64,000 bases of DNA from assembly GCA_965242805.1 (NCBI GenBank), contig CBDETD010000002.1, positions 1,364,001 to 1,428,000 on the forward strand. Reading direction: 5' to 3'. The translations under genes were made by a program, and so were the position numbers. Source of the stretch: JANQEU01 sp965242805 (lineage in GTDB: Bacteria; Bacteroidota; Bacteroidia; Cytophagales; Cyclobacteriaceae). Under the pieces are notes generated by a model. That model did no database searches and was not told where the DNA came from. It saw only the letters and a program-made list of their open reading frames with translations. Below, one piece after another: positions 54,016 through 63,108 of the stretch. Each line of letters opens with the position of its first letter. Position 1 is the first letter of the stretch.

Positions 54016-57000
54016 TTAGGCTGATTCTTTGTATTCTTCTAGTCTTCTTTCTTCGATCATTACCCTTTCCACCTCTTCTCTCGTAGGTTTTTGTCCCGTC
54101 CAAATCCACTTGGCATACCTTCTGATATCATTGAACACCAAAATGAACACTGGGAAAAACAACAAAATGATGAAGGTTCCTATCAAAACACCATATGCAA
54201 CCGAGATTGCCATTGGAATCAGAAACTGTGCTTGAAAACTTGTTTCCTTAATCAATGGATATAATCCCAATACCGTTGTAAGGGAGGTCAATGCAATTGG
54301 TCTGAAACGGGCCAGACCGGCATTGTAGGCAGCTTGATAAACCGTTTGACCTTCATTTTTGACTAAAGAATTGAATTTAGCTAGAAACACAACTGCATCA
54401 TTGATGATAACCCCTGAAAGCGCAACCATCCCCCACGCACTTAGCAATGAAATAGGTAACTCTTTATTTGGTGACATCCAATCCTCAATACCATGTCCAA
54501 GCATTGCTCCAAACCAACCAAGAGGGATCATTCCAATAATCAATAAAGCCTGGTAGAATGAACGAAACGTTATCATGATCAAAAAGAAAATTCCAATCAG
54601 TGCACCCCCAAAGTACATTGCCATTTGTTGGGTGGTTTCATCACTTTCCTGGGATTGCCCACCATAATCAATTTCGATATTCGGAAACTTCTGAATAAAG
54701 TTGGGGACAATATTAGCTTTGATACTATTGAGTACTGGAGGAACTTCCCCGAAAGGATCAACCATGTCTGCCTCCACAGTTACCGTCCTTGAAGCATTAT
54801 AGTGCTTGATTCCCGATACTCCACGTTCAACACGGTAACTAGCCAATTGAGGTAATGGATACTCCCCTCCCATCGCGGTTTTTATCTTGACGTCTTCAAG
54901 TTGCCCGAACGTTTTCCTTCCGGATTTAGGGTACCTGACCCATACCCTCAACTCGTCATTCCCTTTCATAAATCTCTGTACCTCCTCCCCAAAAAAACCT
55001 TGTCGAAGTTGCCTGGTAATAGAGTTGTGATCCAAACCGACGAAATATGCTTCCGGCCTAAGTTGAAATTGCATTTCCCGTCGACCAATTGGAACGTCGT
55101 CCTGAATTTCTTTCAAATCAGGTAGTTTACTAAGCTCCTGTTTCAAATATCCTTTGGCCTCATTTAGCTCCTGGTAATTGCTCCCTTTGAGTCTGATGGA
55201 AACAGGTTTTCCAAATCGATGTCCGCCACCTATTGTGAATTTTTCTGCTTCAGGTACAGGGCCGATTTCTGTTCTGATTTGTTCAACCAAATCAAATTGA
55301 TTGATGCCATAATCATCGAGTTCTTCATAAAGTACATTAATAAAGCCTGTATGAGAACCGTTCTCCTCCTGTGAGAAACCTGTAAACATGAATGTATAGG
55401 TAATGATATCATCTTCAGTATCTACCTGCTTTTTTAGGTTCTCATTTACAGTCCAAATCGCATCTTCAAATCTTAATAGGTATTGTTCGACTTTGTCTTC
55501 ACGTTCACCTGGTTTAAATACCAGATTAACATTAAAACTGTTGAAGGGAATGTTAGGGAAGAATGTAGACCTTATGAATCCTCCCTGAATCAGACCTACA
55601 ACAATCAATACGAAAGCCATGGTAATGGCCACAGAAATAGGTCTATATTTCATTGTCCATTGTAAAGCCCTTCCGTAGACATTGTATTTCATATAATTAA
55701 TGGCTCCGTTCAGGACTTTCCTTATTTTATAACTCCTTGTGTCTTCCTTTTTGATTTTCAATACTCTTTTACTGGCCAAATGAGCAGGTAAGACGAAAAA
55801 CGCTTCCAACAATGAGAATCCGAGGCTGAATATTACCACCCATGCCATGTCTTTTAGAAACTCAAATCCTCCTGTCAATAGAACTAATGGCGAAAAAGCA
55901 ACCATTGTGGTGGTTACAGATGTAGTTACAGCTGGAAGTACTTCCATGGTACCTTCAATAGCGGCCTTTATTGGGTTGCCATGTTTTTCAAAGTGTGAAA
56001 ATATATTCTCCGCGATCACAATACCGTCATCTACAAGAATTCCAATGACCAGTATCATGCCGAATAGTGAAATCATATTAATAGTAAGCCCGACAAAAGA
56101 TCCTAAAATGAACATTCCCAGGAAAGAAGCTGGAATCCCCCAGGCAACCCAGAATGACAACCTTAAACTCAGGAACAATCCCAATGAAATCAATACCAGA
56201 GAGAGTCCAATCAATCCATTTTTAGTAAGCAGGTCAAGGCGTTGATTGAGCATATTCATGAAATCCCATGTCATACTAAGCTCTACTCCCTCAGAATTGG
56301 CATTGAACTCATCCACGTAATTATGCACAGTTTCTGAAATGATCTCAAGATCTTCCGTTTCCAGTTTTCTTACCTCAATGAAGACGGAATAGGTTCCATT
56401 CAAATAGGCCCTAACCGGTTGGTCTTCAAACTGTTCTTTGATCTCGGCTACATCCCTAAGTAATAATTTGCTACCATTGGGATTGCTTCTTAATACTATG
56501 TCACCAATAGCCGCGGCGTCCGTTTCTTTGGCCCTGGACCTGATAAGCACTTCTTCACTGGATGTTTTTATGGATCCTGCCGAGATGTCCTGATTATTAA
56601 ATCTTACAGCATTAGATACCTGGTCAAAGGTGAGTCCATATCTTCGCAAATTTTCCTCACCTACTTCAATGCTGATTTCCAATGGGGGGAATCCCATGAT
56701 GTTGGTCTGGCTTATTTTACCAGTTGCAAGAAGGTCATCTTCTATTTTCTCAGCATATGCCTTAAGTGTCTTGAGATCCACATCTCCGGTCAATCCTAAC
56801 CACTGAGCAGTAGACTGCTGTCTTTGTTTGAAAATAATTGGTTTTTCAGCGTTCACAGGAAAGGAACTGATCCCATCAACTGCATTCTTTACTTCCGTAT
56901 AAACTTCATCAATATCAAAACTCTCAATGGTGACAACCGTGATATTGGTTACGTTCTCTGACGATGTGGAAAATATTTCGTCTATACCTGCGATAGACCG

Positions 57001-57219
57001 AATCGCTTCCTCAATCTTGGTTGTAACTCCCTCCTCCATTTCTTCAGGGGAGGCTCCGGGATAATTCACATTAATGACGATATTTCTGTCATTTTGAGTT
57101 GGGAAGAAGGATTTGTTAGTAGTTACCAGACTTGCTATCCCTCCTATCAAAGTGAAGGCAATGACTATATTGGCCAGTATAGGATACTTTACAAAGTAGG
57201 TTATTGCTCGAGTGATCAT
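54016..57219 (-). CDS. RND efflux transporter permease (AcrB/MdtB-like)
   Basis: The 1067-aa proton-driven pump has about 12 membrane helices and two large periplasmic loops in duplicated halves (first helix ~10-30, second half from ~520). The central helices hold ILVIGILVDDGIVIAENIFSHFEKHG, including the acidic pair used for proton relay, with the mirror motif GVIINDAVVFLAKFN in the second half. The substrate could be drugs, bile-like compounds or lipids and cannot be told. The gene lies between its adaptor and outer-membrane partner. No dedicated regulator is next to the operon. Confidence 0.95.
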   Translation of the reverse strand: MITRAITYFVKYPILANIVIAFTLIGGIASLVTTNKSFFPTQNDRNIVINVNYPGASPEEMEEGVTTKIEEAIRSIAGIDEIFSTSSENVTNITVVTIESFDIDEVYTEVKNAVDGISSFPVNAEKPIIFKQRQQSTAQWLGLTGDVDLKTLKAYAEKIEDDLLATGKISQTNIMGFPPLEISIEVGEENLRRYGLTFDQVSNAVRFNNQDISAGSIKTSSEEVLIRSRAKETDAAAIGDIVLRSNPNGSKLLLRDVAEIKEQFEDQPVRAYLNGTYSVFIEVRKLETEDLEIISETVHNYVDEFNANSEGVELSMTWDFMNMLNQRLDLLTKNGLIGLSLVLISLGLFLSLRLSFWVAWGIPASFLGMFILGSFVGLTINMISLFGMILVIGILVDDGIVIAENIFSHFEKHGNPIKAAIEGTMEVLPAVTTSVTTTMVAFSPLVLLTGGFEFLKDMAWVVIFSLGFSLLEAFFVLPAHLASKRVLKIKKEDTRSYKIRKVLNGAINYMKYNVYGRALQWTMKYRPISVAITMAFVLIVVGLIQGGFIRSTFFPNIPFNSFNVNLVFKPGEREDKVEQYLLRFEDAIWTVNENLKKQVDTEDDIITYTFMFTGFSQEENGSHTGFINVLYEELDDYGINQFDLVEQIRTEIGPVPEAEKFTIGGGHRFGKPVSIRLKGSNYQELNEAKGYLKQELSKLPDLKEIQDDVPIGRREMQFQLRPEAYFVGLDHNSITRQLRQGFFGEEVQRFMKGNDELRVWVRYPKSGRKTFGQLEDVKIKTAMGGEYPLPQLASYRVERGVSGIKHYNASRTVTVEADMVDPFGEVPPVLNSIKANIVPNFIQKFPNIEIDYGGQSQESDETTQQMAMYFGGALIGIFFLIMITFRSFYQALLIIGMIPLGWFGAMLGHGIEDWMSPNKELPISLLSAWGMVALSGVIINDAVVFLAKFNSLVKNEGQTVYQAAYNAGLARFRPIALTSLTTVLGLYPLIKETSFQAQFLIPMAISVAYGVLIGTFIILLFFPVFILVFNDIRRYAKWIWTGQKPTREEVERVMIEERRLEEYKESA

Positions 57220-57242
57220 GTTATCTTTAGTTAGATGAGGGA

Positions 57243-58415
57243 TTAATTTTGACTTGCTATCGTGGATGCAGAACCCTCCAAATTAATCTCACGCGGATCA
57301 GCTTTGAAGGCTTTCATATTATTGTGAGCATTGAGCAATGGTTCGACAACAATATCCATTCCTGAATCCAATCCATTGAAGATGGCTTCATTCTCTGTAA
57401 CCCTCAATATGTCAATTTGATGGACCTTCAATAGGGTATCTTCCAGCACAAAAACTTCATTTCCATTGTATATTACATTTCTTGGAATGATCATTCCGTT
57501 TTCAATTATCTGTGCCGGGATCAATGCTTTCAAAAATTGACCATCATATATTCTGGAACCTCTATTCCTTATAGCGATAAAGACATCAACGGACTGCGTG
57601 TTCTGATTGACAAAATCACTGATTCTAATAACTTCTCCCTCCCAGGACTGTCCGGTTTCATCTGAATGAATGCTCGCAATGGATCGTTCTTGAATCCATT
57701 GAATATCCTTCGTTTCGACGCTAACTCTTAATTCATTTACGCCGGCCCTGATGATCTTTCCAATTTTAACACCAGGATTCACAAACGCCCCGGATTCATA
57801 ATTTACCTCTGAAATGCTTCCATCAAATGGCGCATAGTAAAAGTGCTTTCGCAACCTTTCCTCTGCGCTTTTGATAGAATAGAAACTTGAGTAGATACCC
57901 TTAGTTGCAAGGAAGGTCTTTTCTTTGTCCACCTTGACAGTAGGCAATTCTGGTAAATCCTTGTTCAGGTCAATTTCTGAAAAGTACTTTTGCCACTTAT
58001 CAAAGCTTTCTTCGAAATCAATTTTGATATCTGGTAAGATGGCAGCGAGGTCTTTCAGAAAATTGCTCTTTTGTGATTTTAAATTCAACTCCGCTTCCTT
58101 CGAATCTATGAAAAACAGAAGTGTTCCTTTTTCGAAATTGGTACCCTCCTTCAAACGGATCTTCCCCTGGTACATTCGTCCGGACACCTCACTGTGAAGA
58201 TCCAGGGATTGTGCAGTTTGGACCCTCCCATAAGCTTCAACATTCGTTTTTATTCTTTCAAAAACCACTGGTTTTGTCTGAACATATTTTTTGAACTCCG
58301 GGGGTTTTTCCAGTTCAGGGGGTTCTTTCATTCCAGCGAGGACAGATTGTATTACTGCTGCACCTGCGGCAGTTAATATTGCGATCCCAACTATGATCCA
58401 TTGTCTAGTTTGCAT
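57243..58415 (-). CDS. RND efflux periplasmic adaptor (HlyD/MFP family)
   Basis: The 390-aa protein has an N-terminal membrane anchor/signal (IIVGIAILTAAGAAVIQSVLAG), a lipoyl/barrel-sandwich domain (LDLHSEVSGRMY; YYAPFDGSISEVNYESGAFVNPGVKIGKI), a short hairpin rather than a long coiled coil, and a beta-barrel domain (SVDVFIAIRNRGSRIYDGQFLKALIP). It bridges the RND pump and TolC. It is the first gene of the operon; its promoter should lie in the 153-bp gap 58416-58568, where I see no strong motif. Confidence 0.92.
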   Translation of the reverse strand: MQTRQWIIVGIAILTAAGAAVIQSVLAGMKEPPELEKPPEFKKYVQTKPVVFERIKTNVEAYGRVQTAQSLDLHSEVSGRMYQGKIRLKEGTNFEKGTLLFFIDSKEAELNLKSQKSNFLKDLAAILPDIKIDFEESFDKWQKYFSEIDLNKDLPELPTVKVDKEKTFLATKGIYSSFYSIKSAEERLRKHFYYAPFDGSISEVNYESGAFVNPGVKIGKIIRAGVNELRVSVETKDIQWIQERSIASIHSDETGQSWEGEVIRISDFVNQNTQSVDVFIAIRNRGSRIYDGQFLKALIPAQIIENGMIIPRNVIYNGNEVFVLEDTLLKVHQIDILRVTENEAIFNGLDSGMDIVVEPLLNAHNNMKAFKADPREINLEGSASTIASQN

Positions 58416-58568
58416 TGAGTATGAGTTATTGACGATTAAATTGACTTCGTGCTAATTAATTGAATGTTTTTAGCAACATTTTGTTACACTTTTGGCCAAT
58501 TAAATGATAAGTGGTCTCGATGCTTGTCGGGAAAAATTTATTTTGTAGAGATTCGATCAATCTGATGA

Positions 58569-59843
58569 TCAAATTACACCAAATCGCTTATAGGCTTCTT
58601 TCTCAAGCATTTCCCTGTGGTCAGGATGAGCAATATTGATCATCAGGCGTGCTCTCTCCTTCAGTGACTTTGCATAAAGGTTTGCAATTCCATACTCTGT
58701 AACAATAAAATGCACATTCGCTCTTGTTGTCACTACACCTGCTCCCTCTCTCAATGAAGGTACGATCTTACTGTCACCCTTATGTGTTGTCGATGTCATA
58801 GCAATTATAGGTTTACCTCCCCTGGAATAAGAAGCTCCCCTTATGAAGTCCATTTGGCCTCCAACACCTGAAAAGTGTCTGGTTCCGATTGAATCGGCAC
58901 AAACCTGTCCTGTATAGTCAATTTCTATCGCACTGTTTATTGATGTTACCTGTGGATTCTGACGAATTACCGATACATCATTAACATATCCTGCATCCAT
59001 GACATTGATACCGGGATTTTCATGAACAAATTCATACAATGCATTCGATCCCATGACAAAGGATGAGACGATCTTTCCTCTATTCAACTTCTTGTTCTCA
59101 CCGGTGATAACTCCACTTTGGACTAGAGGGATGATGCCATCCGAAAACATTTCCGTATGTACTCCTAAACCCTTGTGGTTTGTAAGTGATCCCAATACTG
59201 CATTTGGGATATTCCCAATCCCCATCTGAATAGTTGCTCCATCTTCTACAAGAGAGGCAATGTTCTCACCAATTTTTGCTTCAATTGGAGTCATTGGGGT
59301 AGGTAGGATTTCGGGAATTACTGACTCATGCTCCACCAAATAATCGAAGTTGCTGATATGTAATAAACCATCCCCAAAAGTTCTAGGCATGCGTGGGTTT
59401 ACCTGGGCAATTACTATATCCGCCATCTCCACAGCAGCCAGAGTAGCGTCCACTGAAACTCCAAGTGAGCAATAACCATGTGTCCCAGGGGGCGAGATCT
59501 GAACAAGCGCTACATTTATTGGAAACACGCCATTCCTTAAAATATGGGGTATTTCACTTAGAAACACCGGAATATAATCAGCTCTATGTTCCTGCGTAGC
59601 TTTTCTTACATTGGCCCCTAAAAAGAAGGATTTACATCGAAAATGACCTTCATATTGCTCTTCAACATACTTAGCATCAGATTCCGTATGCAGGTGTACA
59701 ATGTCCACATTCTTCAACTCATTTTTACGGTCGACCAATGCATCAATAAGAATCTGCGGCGAAGCAGCTGCGCTATGAATGTAGATCCTGTCTCCCGACT
59801 TTACCAGTGATAATGCTTCTTGAGCCGTTACTATTTTCGACAT
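58569..59843 (-). CDS. Acetyl-CoA hydrolase/transferase family protein
   Basis: The 424-aa enzyme resembles the 4-hydroxybutyrate CoA-transferase / acetyl-CoA hydrolase group. Visible features are IVTAQEALSLVKSGDRIYIHSAAASPQILIDAL at the start, GIGNIPNAVLGSL, the region around the catalytic Glu (SINSAIEIDYTGQVCADSIG), HFSGVGGQMDFIRGA and the C-terminal VVTTRANVHFIVTEYGIANLYAKSLKERA. It would move CoA between carboxylic acids or hydrolyse short acyl-CoAs. The substrate is not evident. It is transcribed alone, divergent from the BNR protein. Confidence 0.92.
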   Translation of the reverse strand: MSKIVTAQEALSLVKSGDRIYIHSAAASPQILIDALVDRKNELKNVDIVHLHTESDAKYVEEQYEGHFRCKSFFLGANVRKATQEHRADYIPVFLSEIPHILRNGVFPINVALVQISPPGTHGYCSLGVSVDATLAAVEMADIVIAQVNPRMPRTFGDGLLHISNFDYLVEHESVIPEILPTPMTPIEAKIGENIASLVEDGATIQMGIGNIPNAVLGSLTNHKGLGVHTEMFSDGIIPLVQSGVITGENKKLNRGKIVSSFVMGSNALYEFVHENPGINVMDAGYVNDVSVIRQNPQVTSINSAIEIDYTGQVCADSIGTRHFSGVGGQMDFIRGASYSRGGKPIIAMTSTTHKGDSKIVPSLREGAGVVTTRANVHFIVTEYGIANLYAKSLKERARLMINIAHPDHREMLEKEAYKRFGVI

Positions 59844-59924
59844 ATGCCCTTTATGGAATTTTCGGCTAAATTACCCGCCTTCCCAATTTTCGGGAAATGA
59901 TTTAAATCACTTAACCCTTAAACT

Positions 59925-62900
59925 ATGTTCAAGATCAAATTTGTGGTAAAAATTTTCCTAATTCTGTCACTATTTGGAATTCTCGTAGACAGTACCGCCC
60001 AACGTCGAAAATCAACAAATGCACCCATGCTTTCATTTGACTCAAAGTTATATGGAGGATTGAAATGGAGGAATGTCGGTCCTCATAGAGGAGGAAGGTC
60101 GGCAGCTGTTGTAGGGGTTCCTAACAAACCAAATTTGTACTATGCTGGGATAACCGGGGGTGGAGTCTTCCGATCTACCGATGCCGGAAACAGCTGGGAA
60201 AACATTACCGACGGTTTTTTTGGTGGATCTATTGGTGCAGTAATGGTGAGTGAATGGGATCCAAATGTGATCTATGTAGGAGGAGGAGAGGTAACTGTTA
60301 GAGGCAACGTGTCATATGGATATGGAATGTGGAAGTCCGAAGATGCGGGCACTACCTGGAAAAATATTGGTCTGAATAACAGCCGGCACATTCCCAGAAT
60401 AAGAATTCATCCCAAGAACCCTGATCTGGTATATGCTGCTGTACTCGGTGATCTATACAAGCCCTCAACCGAAAGAGGAGTTTACAGGAGCATCGATGGA
60501 GGTAACACATGGGAAAAGGTACTCTATGTAAACGCCGATGCCGGGGCTGTCGAACTTGTAATGGATCCTAACAATCCTCGGATCCTTTATGCGAGCACAT
60601 GGAGAATAAGAAGAACCCCATACAGTCTTGAAAGCGGTGGTGAAGGTTCCGGATTATGGAAAACCACTGATGGTGGAAATACATGGACAAACATTTCAGG
60701 TAGTGAAGGTCTACCCAAAGGATTATGGGGAATATCAGGGGTCACCGTGTCACCTGTTAACTCTAATCGTGTTTGGGCATTGATTGAGAATAAGGATGGT
60801 GGTGTATACAGGTCCGATGATGCTGGTAAAACCTGGTCTAAGGTTAATAGTGAGAGAAAACTGCGTCAACGAGCCTGGTACTATACAAAGATCTATGCTG
60901 ACACCCAGGATGAGGATAGGGTTTACGTGATGAACGTCAGGTATCATCGGTCAAAGGATGGTGGGAAAACTTTCGAAACATTCAACGCCCCTCACGGAGA
61001 TCATCATGACTTATGGATTGCACCGGAAGACAACCAGAGGATGATCATCGCCGACGATGGAGGAGGTCAGGTTTCTTTTGATGGTGGTGAGAACTGGACC
61101 ACCTATCATAATCAACCTACTGCCCAATTCTATAGGGTTACTACCGATAACGCATTCCCTTATCGTATTTATGGAGCCCAACAGGACAATTCAACGGTAA
61201 GAATAAGACATAGGACCAATGGTAGATTTATAGGAGAAAGAGATTGGGAACCCACAGCTGGAGGGGAAAGTGCGCATATCGCAATTGATCCGGAAGATAA
61301 TGACATCGTATATGGAGGCAGCTACGGTGGATTCTTGACCAGAGTGAATCATAAAACTCAAGAGGTTCGGAGTATCAATGTTTGGCCTGACAATCCAATG
61401 GGACATGGAGCTGAAGGAATGAAATACCGGTTCCAATGGAACTTTCCAATCTTCTTTTCTCCTCACAATACCAATAAACTCTACACTGCCTCTAATCAAT
61501 TGCATGTAAGTATGGACGAAGGCCAATCCTGGCAAATAATAAGCCCTGATCTTACTCGAAACGATGCTTCTAAACTCGTGTCATCAGGTGGGCCGATTAC
61601 GAAGGACAATACCGGTGTGGAGTACTATTGTACCATTTTCGCAGCCGTAGAGTCCCATCATGAGGAGGGTGTGATCTGGACAGGTTCCGATGATGGCCTG
61701 ATACATGTAACTCGGAATGGTGGGGACAGTTGGAATAATATTACACCCCCTATGATGCCGGAGTGGACCATGATCAATAGCATTGACATTGACCCGTTTA
61801 ATAAAGGTGGTGCGTACGTAGCCGGTACAAGATATAAACTTGGAGATTATAAACCATACCTGTATAAAACCGAAGATTACGGAGCTACCTGGAAACAGAT
61901 CACTAACGGAATCGATGCAGGTCACTTTACAAGGGTTGTCAGAGCTGATCCAGACCGCAAAGGATTGCTTTATGCGGGAACAGAAAGTGGGATGTATATA
62001 TCATTTGATGATGGAGCCAGTTGGAATTCCTTTCAGCAAAACCTCCCGATAGTTCCGATAACAGATCTCACAGTCAAAAATAAAAACCTTATCGCTGCCA
62101 CCCAGGGACGAAGTTTTTGGATGTTGGACGACTTAACCCCCATTCATCAACTTGATAATCAAGTTGCGGGTAGATCTTATCACTTGTACCAGCCAATGAA
62201 CAGCTACAGACTGGGTGGAGGTAATGGAAACACTTCAAAAACCGCAGGAACAAACCATCCCGGAGGGGTATTGGTACATTATTTTGTGAAAGATACCAGT
62301 GCTACTGACACCATAAATATTAGTTTCCAGGAACCGGACGGAGACTTGATCAAAGTATTCAGCACTCATCCTGATAAAGAAAAAAATGAAGTCGAGTTAA
62401 AGGTGGAACCAGGATTGAACATGATGAACTGGAACATGAGGTATAATGGAGCGGAGACATTTCCTGGTATGATATTATGGGCTGTTTCTACAAATGGTCC
62501 CATTGCAGTTCCGGGTTCTTACAAGGTATTGATGACCATAAATGGTAACTCACAGTCTCAGGATTTTGAGATCCTGGCTGACCCGCGGTCTTCGGCAACC
62601 GAGGCGGATCTACAAGCCCAATTTGATTTTCTTATCGCATGCCGTGACAAGCTTTCCGAAGCCAATTTGGCAATTATGAAAATCAGGAAGGTAAGATCCC
62701 AGATAAATGATGTTATGGCAAAAGCAAATGAGGATCAAAGTGAGGTAAAGGATCTGGGTAAAGAAATATTAAAGGAAATGAAAACAGTTGAGGAAGCTCT
62801 GTACCAAACCAAGAACGAAAGCCGACAGGATCCATTAAACTTCCCAATAAGGCTCAATAACAAAGTCGGAGCTCTTGGAACCTTGGCCAGTATTGGAAGC

Positions 62901-63059
62901 TTTGAACCGACTGACCAATCCAAGGCTTTCTATGATGAAGTTTCATCGAAGATAGATGAACAGATTCAAGCTTTGGATAATATCCTGGGTTCCCGAATAG
63001 AAGAATTCAACAAAACTGTATTTGAGCAAAGAATAGGAGCGATTTCCATTGATGATTGA
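59925..63059 (+). CDS. Large secreted BNR/sortilin-like propeller protein
   Basis: The 1044-aa protein starts with a signal peptide (FVVKIFLILSLFGILVDSTAQ). Residues ~45-750 form beta-propellers with about eleven Asp-box/BNR motifs of the form SxDxGxTW (for example STDAGNSWENI, SEDAGTTWKNI, TTDGGNTWTNI, TRNGGDSWNNI). Such proteins are usually annotated as glycosyl hydrolase or VPS10/sortilin-like, but Asp-boxes alone do not prove an enzyme. The remaining ~290 residues hold a beta domain (FQEPDGDLIKVFST..., MNWNMRYNGAETFPGM) and a helical tail. No T9SS C-terminal domain is seen at the end. It is a widespread Bacteroidota family of unknown activity. Confidence 0.88.
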   Translation: MFKIKFVVKIFLILSLFGILVDSTAQRRKSTNAPMLSFDSKLYGGLKWRNVGPHRGGRSAAVVGVPNKPNLYYAGITGGGVFRSTDAGNSWENITDGFFGGSIGAVMVSEWDPNVIYVGGGEVTVRGNVSYGYGMWKSEDAGTTWKNIGLNNSRHIPRIRIHPKNPDLVYAAVLGDLYKPSTERGVYRSIDGGNTWEKVLYVNADAGAVELVMDPNNPRILYASTWRIRRTPYSLESGGEGSGLWKTTDGGNTWTNISGSEGLPKGLWGISGVTVSPVNSNRVWALIENKDGGVYRSDDAGKTWSKVNSERKLRQRAWYYTKIYADTQDEDRVYVMNVRYHRSKDGGKTFETFNAPHGDHHDLWIAPEDNQRMIIADDGGGQVSFDGGENWTTYHNQPTAQFYRVTTDNAFPYRIYGAQQDNSTVRIRHRTNGRFIGERDWEPTAGGESAHIAIDPEDNDIVYGGSYGGFLTRVNHKTQEVRSINVWPDNPMGHGAEGMKYRFQWNFPIFFSPHNTNKLYTASNQLHVSMDEGQSWQIISPDLTRNDASKLVSSGGPITKDNTGVEYYCTIFAAVESHHEEGVIWTGSDDGLIHVTRNGGDSWNNITPPMMPEWTMINSIDIDPFNKGGAYVAGTRYKLGDYKPYLYKTEDYGATWKQITNGIDAGHFTRVVRADPDRKGLLYAGTESGMYISFDDGASWNSFQQNLPIVPITDLTVKNKNLIAATQGRSFWMLDDLTPIHQLDNQVAGRSYHLYQPMNSYRLGGGNGNTSKTAGTNHPGGVLVHYFVKDTSATDTINISFQEPDGDLIKVFSTHPDKEKNEVELKVEPGLNMMNWNMRYNGAETFPGMILWAVSTNGPIAVPGSYKVLMTINGNSQSQDFEILADPRSSATEADLQAQFDFLIACRDKLSEANLAIMKIRKVRSQINDVMAKANEDQSEVKDLGKEILKEMKTVEEALYQTKNESRQDPLNFPIRLNNKVGALGTLASIGSFEPTDQSKAFYDEVSSKIDEQIQALDNILGSRIEEFNKTVFEQRIGAISIDD

Positions 63060-63108
63060 CAAATCTGGATCATTTTTGCTTCGGAAATCTATAGTTCGCG
63101 GATAGAGA

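Noticed and set aside
59880..59896. TTCCC-N7-GGGAA inverted repeat before the BNR gene as an operator
   Set aside because: Five-bp arms are expected by chance and nothing else supports it.
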